Positions 43,663 through 52,881 of a DNA stretch of 64,000 nucleotides are shown in pieces; within the stretch, counting starts at the first letter, position 1, and each line of letters opens with the position of its first letter. The notes beneath the pieces were generated by a model. The model worked only from the letters and a program-made list of their open reading frames with translations, was not told the origin of the DNA and did not search any database. The position numbers and the translations under genes are program-made. The stretch comes from Sphingomonas montanisoli (lineage in GTDB: Bacteria > Pseudomonadota > Alphaproteobacteria > Sphingomonadales > Sphingomonadaceae): positions 983,263 through 1,047,262 of the forward strand of contig NZ_VTOU01000003.1 in assembly GCF_008274695.1 (NCBI RefSeq), written 5' to 3'.

Positions 43663-44145
43663 ATGAGCGGCAGCGTCAACAAGGTGATCATCGTCGGCAA
43701 TCTCGGCCGCGATCCCGAAGTCTCATCCTTCCAGAACGGGGGCAAGATCGCGAAGCTGCGGGTCGCCACGTCGGAGCAATGGAAGGATCGGGCGAGCGGC
43801 GAAAAGCGGGATCGCACCGAATGGCATCAGGTGGCGATCACCAGCGAGGCTCTGGTCGGCGTCGCGGAGAAGTATCTGCGCAAGGGCAGCAAGGTCTATC
43901 TCGAAGGCCAGCTGCAGACGCGCAAGTGGACCGACAAGGACAATATCGAGCGCTACACCACCGAGATCGTCGTCGGCGGCTTCAAGGGCGTGATGGTGCT
44001 GCTCGATCGGGCCGAGCGCGATCCGGGCGGATCGGCGGGCGATTATGATCGCGGCGGATGGCAGTCGGGATCGGGCGGCGGGGCGGCGGCCGGCGGGGCT
44101 GGCGCAGCACCGGAATCCGATCTCGACGACGACGTGCCCTTCTGA
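43663..44145 (+). CDS. ssb: Single-stranded DNA-binding protein
   Basis: 160-residue SSB with N-terminal OB fold (SVNKVIIVGNLGRDPEV, WKDRASGEKRDRTEWHQV, YLEGQLQTRKWTDKDN), a glycine-rich linker and the acidic tail DLDDDVPF that recruits replication partners. It protects single-stranded DNA during phage replication. Directly upstream of the primase-helicase. Confidence 0.95.
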   Translation: MSGSVNKVIIVGNLGRDPEVSSFQNGGKIAKLRVATSEQWKDRASGEKRDRTEWHQVAITSEALVGVAEKYLRKGSKVYLEGQLQTRKWTDKDNIERYTTEIVVGGFKGVMVLLDRAERDPGGSAGDYDRGGWQSGSGGGAAAGGAGAAPESDLDDDVPF

Positions 44146-44200
44146 TCGCCGCGCCTGACGCCCCCGTCCCCGCCGCTCCCCTTCGTATCGAGATCTTCGC

Positions 44201-46996
44201 ATGGCCACCGCCACCCTCCCATCGCCGCTCGGTGTAGCGGCGCTCCAATATGCGCGCCGTGGCTGGCGGGTGTTTCCGTGCCGCGAGCGGGACGACAGCT
44301 ATCAGAACAGCGCGGGCAAGCGCGTGCTGCTCAAGGCCAAGGCACCCTATGTCCGCCACGGTGTCGACGAAGCCACAGCCGACGAAGAGCAGATCAAGGC
44401 ATGGTGGAAGCGCTGGCCCGAAGCGATGATCGGCTTGGCGCTCGGCGACGCGCAGGATGATCGCGGCAACCTGTTCGTCCTCGACTTCGATCCGCGCCAC
44501 GATGTGGAAACGGGCGAGGAGTGGACGCTCGAAAGCCTGAAAGGCGAGCTGGAAGCGTTGACCGATTGTCAGCTGCCGACCAGCCTTGCCGTGCGCACGC
44601 CGTCGACCGGCGTCCATGTCTATCTGACCCAGCCCGAGGGGAGCGGCGAGCAGCTGCGCAACCGGGCGGGCACGAAGAAGAACAACCTGCCGCAGCATGT
44701 CGATGTGCGCGCGAAGGGCGGTTATGTGATCGTCCCGCCGTCCTATTGCTATGGCGGTGTCGAGAGCGGTGCGGCCGAGGGGCAATATCGCTGGCTGCGG
44801 GGCAAGGCGGATGCCGCAGTCGTCGCCGCGCCCGACGCCGTGATCGCGCTATGCCAGACGAAGGGGAAGGCGGCCGGCGGCGAGCCTGCGCCGCGCCGCG
44901 AGGAAACCGTCACCCCCATTCGGCCGCTGCCGGCGTCGATCGACGCGGAGATGGCGGCCGAGTTGCGCAAATATGCCATGCGCGGCCTAGACCTCGAGTG
45001 CCAGGACATCCGGGCGGCCAAGTCAGGTGCGCGCAATGCGGAGCTGAACAACAGCGCGTTGAAGATCGCGTCGCTGGTCGCGGCCGGCGTCCTCGATGCC
45101 ACCATCGCGCGATCGTCGATCGAGGCGGCTGCGCGCGACAATCCCGGCCGCGACGACGATGCGCAGCTGCTCGCCACGATCGAGAGCGGCTGGTCCGCTG
45201 GCATCGAACGACCTCGCGATCTCGAAGAGATCGCGTCCGCTATCCGTGCCCGTCTTTCGCGCCCGCGCTCCCGCCCGGCCTCTTCCCAACAGCCGCGACC
45301 CTCCCAAGCCGCCGCTTCCTCCCCCGCCCCCTCCAATGACGACAATGGCGCGCCATCCTCCCATTCGGGATGGTCGGGCGATCAAGAGGCCGAGGCGGGG
45401 GGCGGGGGCGACGACGCCGAGGATCAGGCGGCGGCCGATGACGAATGTGCGCGCTATCCGCTGACCGATCTGGGCAATGCCGAGCGCTTCCGGCGGCGAT
45501 TCGGGCGCGACTTCCTCTACGTCCCCGAATGGGGCTGGCTGGCGTGGGACGGGAAGCGCTGGAACCGCGATCAGGCCAACGGCCTCGTCGCGCGCGCGGT
45601 CTATGACACGGTGCGCGCGATCGGGCGCGAGGCGAAGCTGGTCGAGGAGAGCGGCGACAAGGATTGGCCGGACGCGAAGCCGGGTGCGCGCGACTTCGTG
45701 GTGAAGGCGACGAAAACGTCCGTCACCATGTATAGCGACACGATCCGCGCGTGGGGCCGGACATCGGAAAGCGCCGGGCATCTCGCCTGCATCGCGAGGC
45801 TGGCCGAACCTTATCTGACCGCGCGGCCGGCCGATTTCGATGCCGACCCGATGATGATCAACCTGCTCAACTGGACGTTGGAGTTCGGGACGCCGCCCGG
45901 CACGAACGAACCGGCCTTCCGGCTGCTGCCGTTCAACCGCGAGCATCGGATTACGAAGCTGGCGGCGGTCGAGTGGGATCCGGATGCGAAATGCCCGATC
46001 TACGATCGCTTCCTTGGCGAGGTGCAGCCCGATCCCGAAATGCGCGGCTTCCTCCACGCGTGGGGCGGCTACAACCTGACCGGCAGCATATCGGCGCAAA
46101 AATTCGTCCTCAACTATGGCGAGGGCGCCAACGGCAAATCGACGTGGGTCGATACGGTCGCGTGGATGATCGGCGATTATTCGCGATCGTGCGGGATCGA
46201 GACGTTCGTCGACCAGGGGCGGCAACGGAAGGGCGGCGATGCGACGCCGGATCTCGCGGCGCTTACGGGGCGGCGCATGGTGCGCACGGCCGAGCCGGAA
46301 AAGGGCGCGAAGTTCTCCGACGGGCTGATCAAGGCGCTGACCGGCGGCGAGCCGATGAATGTCCGCGAGCTGAACATGCCGTTCTACGAGATGATCGTCA
46401 CCTTCAAGGTGACATGCTCGGCCAACATCAAGCCGCAGATCGGCACCGATCACGGCATCAAGCGGCGCGTTCGCCTGGTGCCATGGGACGTCATCATTCC
46501 CGACGAGCGGCAGGATGATCAGCTGACGGCGAAGCTCAAGGCCGAAGGTAGCGGCATCCTCAATCACCTGATCCAAGGATGTCTCGCGTGGATGCGCGAC
46601 GGCCTGCCCGAGCCTGAGGCGATCAAGGAAGCGACGCGCGACTATCAGGAGGAGAACGACCCGCTGGGCCGCTTCCTCGGCCTGTGCGTGGCGCCGGGCA
46701 AGCCGGAGGAGCGCGTCCAGTCGTCGCTTCTCTACGACATCTTCCGCGCGTGGGCGAAGTGGGCGGGCGAGGAGAACGCCTCTGGCAAGCCGTGGTCGCA
46801 GAAGTGGTTCACGAACCAGATGAAGCTCAAGGGCCACAAGACGATCCAATCGAACACGATCCAATGGATCGGGATCGTCGCCCTCAAGGCCGTTCGCGAC
46901 TTCGTGGATGCCGAGGGCAACGTGATCGTCGAGCAGGCGACATCCTCGCATTCCCCATCATCATCGGCCGCGCTGGACCCCGATGATCCCTATTGA
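44201..46996 (+). CDS. Prim-Pol/P4-type primase-helicase
   Basis: 931 residues. N-terminal bifunctional primase-polymerase domain (about 8-215): LQYARRGWRVFPC, LFVLDFDPRHD with metal-binding acids, and the HVDVRAKGGYVIVPPS segment. A low-complexity linker rich in Ser, Pro and Gly spans about 345-410. The C-terminal D5/P4 SF3 helicase has Walker A GEGANGKST near residue 640, a Walker B region (GRRMVRTAEPEKG) and the C motif CSANIKPQI near residue 745. It should prime and unwind phage DNA; such proteins often bind their own origin, and a set of repeats follows the gene. Confidence 0.93.
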   Translation: MATATLPSPLGVAALQYARRGWRVFPCRERDDSYQNSAGKRVLLKAKAPYVRHGVDEATADEEQIKAWWKRWPEAMIGLALGDAQDDRGNLFVLDFDPRHDVETGEEWTLESLKGELEALTDCQLPTSLAVRTPSTGVHVYLTQPEGSGEQLRNRAGTKKNNLPQHVDVRAKGGYVIVPPSYCYGGVESGAAEGQYRWLRGKADAAVVAAPDAVIALCQTKGKAAGGEPAPRREETVTPIRPLPASIDAEMAAELRKYAMRGLDLECQDIRAAKSGARNAELNNSALKIASLVAAGVLDATIARSSIEAAARDNPGRDDDAQLLATIESGWSAGIERPRDLEEIASAIRARLSRPRSRPASSQQPRPSQAAASSPAPSNDDNGAPSSHSGWSGDQEAEAGGGGDDAEDQAAADDECARYPLTDLGNAERFRRRFGRDFLYVPEWGWLAWDGKRWNRDQANGLVARAVYDTVRAIGREAKLVEESGDKDWPDAKPGARDFVVKATKTSVTMYSDTIRAWGRTSESAGHLACIARLAEPYLTARPADFDADPMMINLLNWTLEFGTPPGTNEPAFRLLPFNREHRITKLAAVEWDPDAKCPIYDRFLGEVQPDPEMRGFLHAWGGYNLTGSISAQKFVLNYGEGANGKSTWVDTVAWMIGDYSRSCGIETFVDQGRQRKGGDATPDLAALTGRRMVRTAEPEKGAKFSDGLIKALTGGEPMNVRELNMPFYEMIVTFKVTCSANIKPQIGTDHGIKRRVRLVPWDVIIPDERQDDQLTAKLKAEGSGILNHLIQGCLAWMRDGLPEPEAIKEATRDYQEENDPLGRFLGLCVAPGKPEERVQSSLLYDIFRAWAKWAGEENASGKPWSQKWFTNQMKLKGHKTIQSNTIQWIGIVALKAVRDFVDAEGNVIVEQATSSHSPSSSAALDPDDPY

Positions 46997-47158
46997 TCCT
47001 CCCGTTCCTCCCTGATTGGGAGCTTCCTCCGGGAGCGACAAGGGCCCATTCCATAAGGGTTTGGGAGGATCGTCGCGCCTTGGGAGGATTATGTCGGCCC
47101 GGCTTCATGATGCGCGGGCGGGCGGGCGCGCACGATAAGACCTACAGGATATCCTCCC
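46996..47158. other. Candidate phage replication origin repeats
   Basis: Between the primase-helicase gene and the next gene there are four copies of ATCCTCCC/GGGAGGAT: 46996-47003 (+), 47063-47070 (-), 47082-47089 (-) and 47151-47158 (+), with degenerate copies (CCTCCC) around 47006 and 47162. A GC-rich stretch (about 47112-47131) and an AT-rich stretch (47167-47205) adjoin. The arrangement is iteron-like. It could be an origin bound by the primase-helicase, or a regulatory site. Confidence 0.4.
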
Positions 47159-47680
47159 ATGCCTCCCAAAACAGATAATCCCTATATCTCTTCTATACTT
47201 ACCACTCCCATCGATCCTCGCGATCAACGCGAGGGTGGGAGCATCGTCACTTTCGACGATGTGCAGCGTCGACTGGTCGACGCGATGGACGTGTTGCGGC
47301 GTCTGCCCGACCGCGAGGCGGGCTGGCTGCGGACTTCCACGATGTCGCTGTGGCGGCAGGTGCAGGCGGATTGGACGGAGACGGCGGCGGCGGATCGGCC
47401 GCTCGTCACCTGCGCGCTGACGCGGAACGAGGTTGGCCTTGCCGACGAAGCGCTCGGTTGGGTCGCGGCCTATGTGCCGACGGGCGTGACGCGGCAGATC
47501 GTCGGGCTGGCGCTGATGCAGCTCGCGCGGACCGGATCGGATCGCGTCGAGTGGTCGCCGATCTGGGAGCGGATGGGCGGGCATGACGGCGGATGGACCA
47601 CCGACGGGCTGCGCATGCGCTATGGCCGGGCGCTCAACGGCATCTGCAAGAAAGTTAATCGCGGCAAATCAGGCGGATAG
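47159..47680 (+). CDS. Hypothetical phage protein, DUF6362-like
   Basis: 173 residues. Central part VTFDDVQRRLVDAMDVLRRLPDREAGWLRTSTMSLWRQVQADW resembles the DUF6362 pattern found in phage/plasmid replication neighbourhoods; the end (WTTDGLRMRYGRALNGICKKVNRG) looks like a HTH. No ribosome site precedes ATG 47159, which lies on the last repeat of the candidate origin; the next in-frame ATG is 47285. Function unknown. Confidence 0.6.
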   Translation: MPPKTDNPYISSILTTPIDPRDQREGGSIVTFDDVQRRLVDAMDVLRRLPDREAGWLRTSTMSLWRQVQADWTETAAADRPLVTCALTRNEVGLADEALGWVAAYVPTGVTRQIVGLALMQLARTGSDRVEWSPIWERMGGHDGGWTTDGLRMRYGRALNGICKKVNRGKSGG

Positions 47681-47821
47681 ATCGTCAACCCCGAAAATCG
47701 CAGGAACATGAAATTATGTGTGTTCGTTTGCGGGGCAAATCGGGGGTATCAGATGCGACACTTGGCGAGCGTCTGGCTTCGTCGCTCCCAAGTAGCCTTT
47801 CAGGCATCCTCTCTCGAACCT

Positions 47822-47867
47822 CACCGCGCCCGCATCGGTCCCGATCGATGCGGGCGCGGTGCGTTTT
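47822..47867 (+). terminator. Strong intrinsic terminator of the early region
   Basis: A perfect 16-bp GC-rich stem (47822-47837 with 47846-47861) with 8-base loop, followed by CGTTTT. It lies within the roughly 400 bases (47681-48079) between the early and late genes. That stretch has frames on several registers but none with a convincing start or protein pattern; I read it as non-coding, probably holding the late promoter after the terminator. Confidence 0.8.
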
Positions 47868-48079
47868 GGGCGAGCCGGATACCGCAGGGGGAGACGGCGC
47901 CAGCCCGAGGGCTGGGCCACGGCAGGCGGGCGGGTCGGCATCGGGTCGACCCGCCCCGGACCCCCACCCTTTGGGTCCTTCCGGGGCATCTGCCCAATGC
48001 GGGGGGCAAAGGCGCGCGGTGCGTCAGTGGGTCGGTTCGCTCCGCCCTTTTTGTTTTCTTTCGGGTTCGGATTGTCGCA

Positions 48080-48451
48080 ATGCCCACCATGCCGCGAGTG
48101 TTTCGCCCCGGTGGGGAGAAGTCGGCACGCGAAGTACGACAGCGGCATGATCAGGATCGCGGATCGGCACGCGAGCGCGGCTATGACAGCCGATGGTCGA
48201 AGGCTGCGGCCAGCGACCGTCGCGACAATCCGCTCTGCGCATATTGCGAGTTGGAGGGTCGGATCACGGCGGCGACGCTGACCGATCACCTCTATCCGCA
48301 TCGGCTGTTCGCCGGTGTTTTCTGGCTGAAGCATTGGTGGGTGTCGTCATGCGGCCCGTGTCACAGCGGGTTCAAGCAGGCGCTCGAACGGCGCGGCAAG
48401 GCCGCGATCGACGCCCTCGCCGATCGCCTCGGTCGACCGCGCCACCCCTGA
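48080..48451 (+). CDS. HNH endonuclease of the packaging module
   Basis: 123 residues from ATG 48080. HNH core with zinc cysteines: NPLCAYCELEGRITAATLTDHLYPHRL near residues 53-79, then WVSSCGPCHSGFKQALE near 90-106. HNH proteins next to terminase genes cooperate with the terminase in cutting phage DNA at packaging in HK97-like phages. The frame is open far upstream; no clear ribosome site fixes the start, and ATG 48089 is possible. Confidence 0.85.
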   Translation: MPTMPRVFRPGGEKSAREVRQRHDQDRGSARERGYDSRWSKAAASDRRDNPLCAYCELEGRITAATLTDHLYPHRLFAGVFWLKHWWVSSCGPCHSGFKQALERRGKAAIDALADRLGRPRHP

Positions 48452-48598
48452 CCGCGCGGCGAGGCGCGAGGGGGAGGGGCGGGTCGAAAGTCTGGGGTCG
48501 ATCGCTCGGAGACCGGTGGTCAGTCATTTGCGTTTGGGCGCGAAATTCCGAGAATTTTTTTGTTGGTAGAACGCGGCGACAGCCGCCGGGAGCTTGGC

Positions 48599-49207
48599 AT
48601 GACGCGTGGTCGACGGCCTCAGCCGGAAGCGGTGAGGGAGGCGAAAGGAAACACCAGTCGCCGCCCGCGCCTCGCGCCGGTCGCGACCGTCGAGCCGACG
48701 TCGAGCGGCTCGCGCCTGCCGGGCTGGCTCGACACGCAAAAGCGCATCCGCAAGGTCGCGGCCGAGCGCGCGTCGAAGCTGACTGGCGAGATCTGGGCAT
48801 TCCTGCAGCCCGAGCTGAGCCGCATGAACCTGGTGAAGGCGACCGACGAGGTCACGCTGGGCCGGTTCTGCCGCTATATGGCTGAGTGGATCGAGTACAC
48901 GCACGTCCTCGACCAGGAAGGCACGTTCTACATCACCAGTTCGCCGCACGTCGGTGAGCTGCGCCGTCCACATCCCGCCTTCAAACAGCGCAAGGATATC
49001 GAGCAGCACCTCAAGGATCTTGGCGACGTGCTGGGCCTCTCGCCCGCCGCTCGTCAGCGCCTGATGCTGCAGCTCGCCAACAGCAACGGCCTGCAACCGA
49101 ATCATCCGGGTGCGCCGGCCAACTCGGAAGGGGGTGATCAGCTGCAGATGCCGAGCGTCCAGAAATCGCCCGTGGGCTTGCTGGGCGGAACGCGGCTCCT
49201 GAATTGA
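48599..49207 (+). CDS. Terminase small subunit, P27 family
   Basis: 202 residues from ATG 48599 (GGGAG upstream). GRRPQPEAVREAKGNTSRRP is the typical P27-type start, followed by helical regions LTGEIWAFLQPELSRMNLVKATDEVTLGRFCRYMAEW and the ending LGLSPAARQRLMLQ. It recognises phage DNA and presents it to the large subunit. It lies 1 base before terL. Confidence 0.9.
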   Translation: MTRGRRPQPEAVREAKGNTSRRPRLAPVATVEPTSSGSRLPGWLDTQKRIRKVAAERASKLTGEIWAFLQPELSRMNLVKATDEVTLGRFCRYMAEWIEYTHVLDQEGTFYITSSPHVGELRRPHPAFKQRKDIEQHLKDLGDVLGLSPAARQRLMLQLANSNGLQPNHPGAPANSEGGDQLQMPSVQKSPVGLLGGTRLLN

Positions 49208-49208
49208 C

Positions 49209-50870
49209 GTGGCGGAGGTTAACGCCGCCGACGTTCGATGGTCGGAATGTGGGAACTACTGGTACGACGAGGCTGCGGCCGAGGCGGCCGTCGCCTTCTT
49301 CCCCGACTATTGCCGCCTGACCGACGCTGAGTGGGCGGGCCGGCCCTTCGTGCTGGCGACGTGGCAGGCGGAAGACATCATCCGTCCCGCCTTCGGATGG
49401 AAGCGCAAGGATGGCACCCGCCGCTACCGCCGCGTCGTCGTGTGGGTGCCGCGCAAGAACGGCAAGACCGAGCTGGCGGCCGGCGTCTCGTTGCTCGGCC
49501 TGATCGGCGACGGCGAGATGGGTGGCCAAGGCTACTCGATCGCGACCGACAAGAATCAGGCGTCGATCGTCTTCGACAAGGCGACCACGATGGTCGGTCT
49601 ATCGGAGCCGCTGAAGGATCATCTGACCTGCTTCAAGCCGTCGATCTACTGTCCGCAGTTGAACGCCAGCTTCAAACCGCTCAGCGGCCGGCCGAAGGGC
49701 AAGCACGGGCTTAGCCCGTCGATCGTCGTCGGCGACGAGGTGCATGAGTGGGAAAACGACGACCTATACACCTTCGTCCACCAGGGCACCGGCGCACGGC
49801 GCCAGCCTCTGGAATTCCTGATCTCCACCGCAGGCAAGAAGTCCGGCTACGGTTGGGAGCTGTGGAATGAATGCCAAGCTATTCTGGCCGGCGAGAGCGA
49901 GGACCGCGAGACGCTCGTCATCGTGTACGCCGCCGAGCCGGATGACGATTGGAGCGATGAAGCGACGTGGCGGAAGGCGAACCCCAACCTGGGGATATCG
50001 CCCAAGCTCGATTACATCCGCGCCGAATATGCGAAGGCCAAAGAAAGCCCTCGGCTCGAAAACAAGTTCAAGAATTTCCACCTCAATCTGTGGAGCGAGC
50101 AGGCGGTTCGCTGGCTCCCGATCGACACGTGGGACGAATGCGGCCTTGCCGATCCGTGGGCCGAAACCGTGCAGCGGGACGGTCAGCGCCGGATCGTCAA
50201 CGATCGCTGGAAAGAGCTCGAGCAGGATCTGATCGGTCGCCGATGCTTCGGCGGTCTCGATATGTCATCGACCACCGATCTCACGGCGTGGGTGCTGGTG
50301 TTTCCGCCGCTCGATGAAGGTTGCCGTTGGATTTGGCTGCCGCGTATCTTCGTACCGGAAGATCGGATCGCCGAGCGGGTGAAGCGAGACAAGGTCGCAT
50401 ACGATCTGTGGAAGCTGAGCGGGGCTTTGATCACGACGCCCGGCAACGTCACCGATTACGCCGCCGTGAAGGCGCACGTCTTTCGCGACGCTGAGAATTT
50501 CAACCTCGCGGCAGCGGCGATCGATCGGTGGAATTCGACGCAGTTGACGGTCGAGCTGGCTGACGAAGGTCTCAACGTGATGACGTTCGGACAGGGTTAT
50601 TCGTCGATGTCCGCTCCGTCGAAAGAATTGGAGCGGCAGGTGCTTGGGCGCGTGATCGATCACGGTGGTCATCCCCTGCTGCGGTGGTGCGCCGGCAACG
50701 TCGCGATCGAGCAGGACGCTGCCGAAAATATCAAGCCGACCAAGTCGAAGTCGACCGAACGGATCGATCCGATCGTCGCCGGCATCATGGGAATGGGAAT
50801 TGCTATGGCGGCCAAAGACGAAGGCGGGATGGATGATTACCTGTCCGCTCTGCGAGAGCGCGCGTCATGA
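49209..50870 (+). CDS. terL: Terminase large subunit
   Basis: 553 residues. Packaging ATPase: Walker A VWVPRKNGKTELAAG near residues 76-90, Walker B IVVGDEVHEW near residue 172, motif III after STAGKKSG. The nuclease half begins near residue 345 with GGLDMSSTTDLTAWVLVFP, whose Asp is a metal ligand, and ends with the basic DPIVAGIMGMGIAMA. Translates phage DNA into proheads and cuts it. Start GTG 49209; overlaps portal by four bases. Confidence 0.95.
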   Translation: MAEVNAADVRWSECGNYWYDEAAAEAAVAFFPDYCRLTDAEWAGRPFVLATWQAEDIIRPAFGWKRKDGTRRYRRVVVWVPRKNGKTELAAGVSLLGLIGDGEMGGQGYSIATDKNQASIVFDKATTMVGLSEPLKDHLTCFKPSIYCPQLNASFKPLSGRPKGKHGLSPSIVVGDEVHEWENDDLYTFVHQGTGARRQPLEFLISTAGKKSGYGWELWNECQAILAGESEDRETLVIVYAAEPDDDWSDEATWRKANPNLGISPKLDYIRAEYAKAKESPRLENKFKNFHLNLWSEQAVRWLPIDTWDECGLADPWAETVQRDGQRRIVNDRWKELEQDLIGRRCFGGLDMSSTTDLTAWVLVFPPLDEGCRWIWLPRIFVPEDRIAERVKRDKVAYDLWKLSGALITTPGNVTDYAAVKAHVFRDAENFNLAAAAIDRWNSTQLTVELADEGLNVMTFGQGYSSMSAPSKELERQVLGRVIDHGGHPLLRWCAGNVAIEQDAAENIKPTKSKSTERIDPIVAGIMGMGIAMAAKDEGGMDDYLSALRERAS

Positions 50871-52174
50871 CGTTTGGTCAGAAGGCCGCAGCGGTGGTTC
50901 GGCGCGCGCTCTCCCTCATGAGCCCAGACGGTTGGAAGGGCGTTTTCACCGGCACCAGCACGTCCGGGAAGACGGTCGGGCCTTCGGATGCGATGACGCT
51001 TTCGACGGTATGGGCTTGCACGCGCCTCGTTGCCGGGACGATCTCATCGCTGCCGCTCATGGTATATCGCGATGGTCCGAACGACACGAGGAAGGTCGCG
51101 AAGGATCACCCGCTCTATGCTATCCTTCACAACAGTCCGAACGCCGATCAATCGGCACTCGATTTCTGGCAGTTCATCTGTGTCGCCTTGGAGCTGTGGG
51201 GCAACGCCTTTGCCCGCATAGAGCGCGGCGCGGGAAACAAGGTCGTCGCGCTGACCCCAATTCGCGCGGATCTAGTGCAGGCGCGCCGGATGTCGGACGG
51301 CTCGATCTGTTACCGTTATCCTGAGGGAGGCCGGGCTGTCGAAATCGGCCAGGATGAAATGTTTCATGTGCGCGGGTTCGGCGGTGCGCCGCTCGGTGGC
51401 CTTTCGACCCTCGCCTTTGGCCGGCATTCATTCGGCCTGGCGCTGGCGACCGATGAGGCCGCCGCGCATGTCTATAAGAACGGGCTCCGCCCTAGCGGAG
51501 TCCTGACGACCAAAGACAATTTGACGCTCAAGAAAGAGCAGCGCGAAGACCTTTACAAATATGTCGTCGAGCCTTTCGCGGGTGAAAACAGTGGCAGGCC
51601 GCTGATATTGGAGGCTGGGCTTAGTTGGTCGGCGATAACGATCAGTCCCGTCGATGGCCAGATGATCGAGAGCCGGCAGTTCTCGGTCGAAGATTGCTGC
51701 CGCTGGTTCGGTGTCCCGCCGCACATGATTGGTCACACGGCGAATTCGACCAGCTGGGGGACGGGACTAGAGCAGCAAACGCTGGGCTTCCTGATCTTCA
51801 CACTGCGCGAGCGGCTGAAGCGGATCGAGCAGGCCGTGATGAAGCAACTGCTGACTCCCGCCGAACGATTGACCGTCACGGTCGAGTTCAACTTCGAAGG
51901 CCTCCTGCGCGCCGACAGCGCTGCCCGATCGGCCTTCTACACGGCGATGGTCCAGAACGGGATCATGACCCGGAACGAGGTACGCCGCCTTGAAAACCTG
52001 CCGCCGATCGACGGCGGCGATGTCCTGACGATTCAGTCGAACATGATCCCGGCCGACAAGCTGGGCGAGATCACCAGCACCGGGGGCGAAGCGGCCCGGC
52101 GCTCGATCATGGATTGGCTTTTCCCTGAGGGGCTGCCCTCAAAAATGGCGCCTCTAGAGAAGGAAGACGCGTGA
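50867..52174 (+). CDS. Phage portal protein, HK97 family
   Basis: 435-residue portal subunit, twelve of which form the DNA gate at one capsid vertex. Family marks: TLSTVWACTRLVAGTISSLPLMVY near residues 43-66, HPLYAILHNSPNADQSALDFWQFICVALELWGNAFA, GFGGAPLGGLSTLAFGRHSFGLA, and NGIMTRNEVRRLENLPPIDGGD near the end. Four-base overlaps with terL and protease genes show a single packaging/head operon. Confidence 0.95.
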   Translation: MTFGQKAAAVVRRALSLMSPDGWKGVFTGTSTSGKTVGPSDAMTLSTVWACTRLVAGTISSLPLMVYRDGPNDTRKVAKDHPLYAILHNSPNADQSALDFWQFICVALELWGNAFARIERGAGNKVVALTPIRADLVQARRMSDGSICYRYPEGGRAVEIGQDEMFHVRGFGGAPLGGLSTLAFGRHSFGLALATDEAAAHVYKNGLRPSGVLTTKDNLTLKKEQREDLYKYVVEPFAGENSGRPLILEAGLSWSAITISPVDGQMIESRQFSVEDCCRWFGVPPHMIGHTANSTSWGTGLEQQTLGFLIFTLRERLKRIEQAVMKQLLTPAERLTVTVEFNFEGLLRADSAARSAFYTAMVQNGIMTRNEVRRLENLPPIDGGDVLTIQSNMIPADKLGEITSTGGEAARRSIMDWLFPEGLPSKMAPLEKEDA

Positions 52175-52872
52175 TGCTGATGCACTTCAAGCATGGCCAG
52201 CTGAAGGTTCGCGACTTCAGCCTGTCGATCAAAGCGGACTCGATCAACGAGGACGGCACGTTCGAGGGCTACGGGTCGGTCTTCGGCGGCGATCCCGACA
52301 GTTACGGGGAGGTCGTGGCCAAGGGTGCCTTCCTCGAAAGCCTCAAGGAACTGGCAGCCAAGAATCGTATCGTCCCTATCCTTTGGCAGCACCGGTCGGC
52401 CGAGCCGATCGGTGTGTATGAGCTGATCGAGGAAGACGATCACGGTTTGAAGGTTCGCGGTCGCCTGCTGATCGCCGACGTTGCGCAGGCGCGCGAAGCC
52501 TATGCGCTGCTCAAGGCGGGGGCCGTCACCGGTTTGTCGATCGGATATTGGGTCCGGCAGGCCAGCTACGACGAGAAAACCGGCATCCGTACGCTGATCA
52601 AACTTGATCTCGTCGAGGTCAGCTTGGTCACCTTCCCCGCCAAGGATGACGCCCGCGTCGAGGCGGTAAAGTTCAAATTGGAGCGTGGGCAGCTGCCGAC
52701 GCTCCCTGAGTTCGAGAAGGCACTGCGCGAGGCTTTCCCCTTCTCGAAATCCCAGGCCACGGCGATCGCCAGCCACGGCTTGGCCCATCTGCTCCGGAGC
52801 GAGTCCGAGGGCGCCGGCGACCTGAAATCCATCTCCGACACTCTCGCAGGTTTCGACCTGCCCAAGCTCTAA
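52171..52872 (+). CDS. Prohead protease, HK97 type (S78)
   Basis: 233 residues. Catalytic His in ILWQHRSAEPIGVYEL near residue 71 and Ser in VTGLSIGYW near residue 118 match the U35/S78 prohead protease family; the start FEGYGSVFGGDPDSYGEVVAKGAF is typical. It removes the scaffold (delta) domain of the capsid protein during maturation. The C-terminal ~60 residues (AFPFSKSQATAIASHG) are a usual extension. Confidence 0.93.
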   Translation: MMLMHFKHGQLKVRDFSLSIKADSINEDGTFEGYGSVFGGDPDSYGEVVAKGAFLESLKELAAKNRIVPILWQHRSAEPIGVYELIEEDDHGLKVRGRLLIADVAQAREAYALLKAGAVTGLSIGYWVRQASYDEKTGIRTLIKLDLVEVSLVTFPAKDDARVEAVKFKLERGQLPTLPEFEKALREAFPFSKSQATAIASHGLAHLLRSESEGAGDLKSISDTLAGFDLPKL

Positions 52873-52881
52873 GGAACGAAC

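Noticed and set aside
47708..48079. Upstream part of the frame that contains the HNH gene.
   Set aside because: It contains a strong terminator stem and low-complexity sequence, so the HNH gene most likely starts at 48080.
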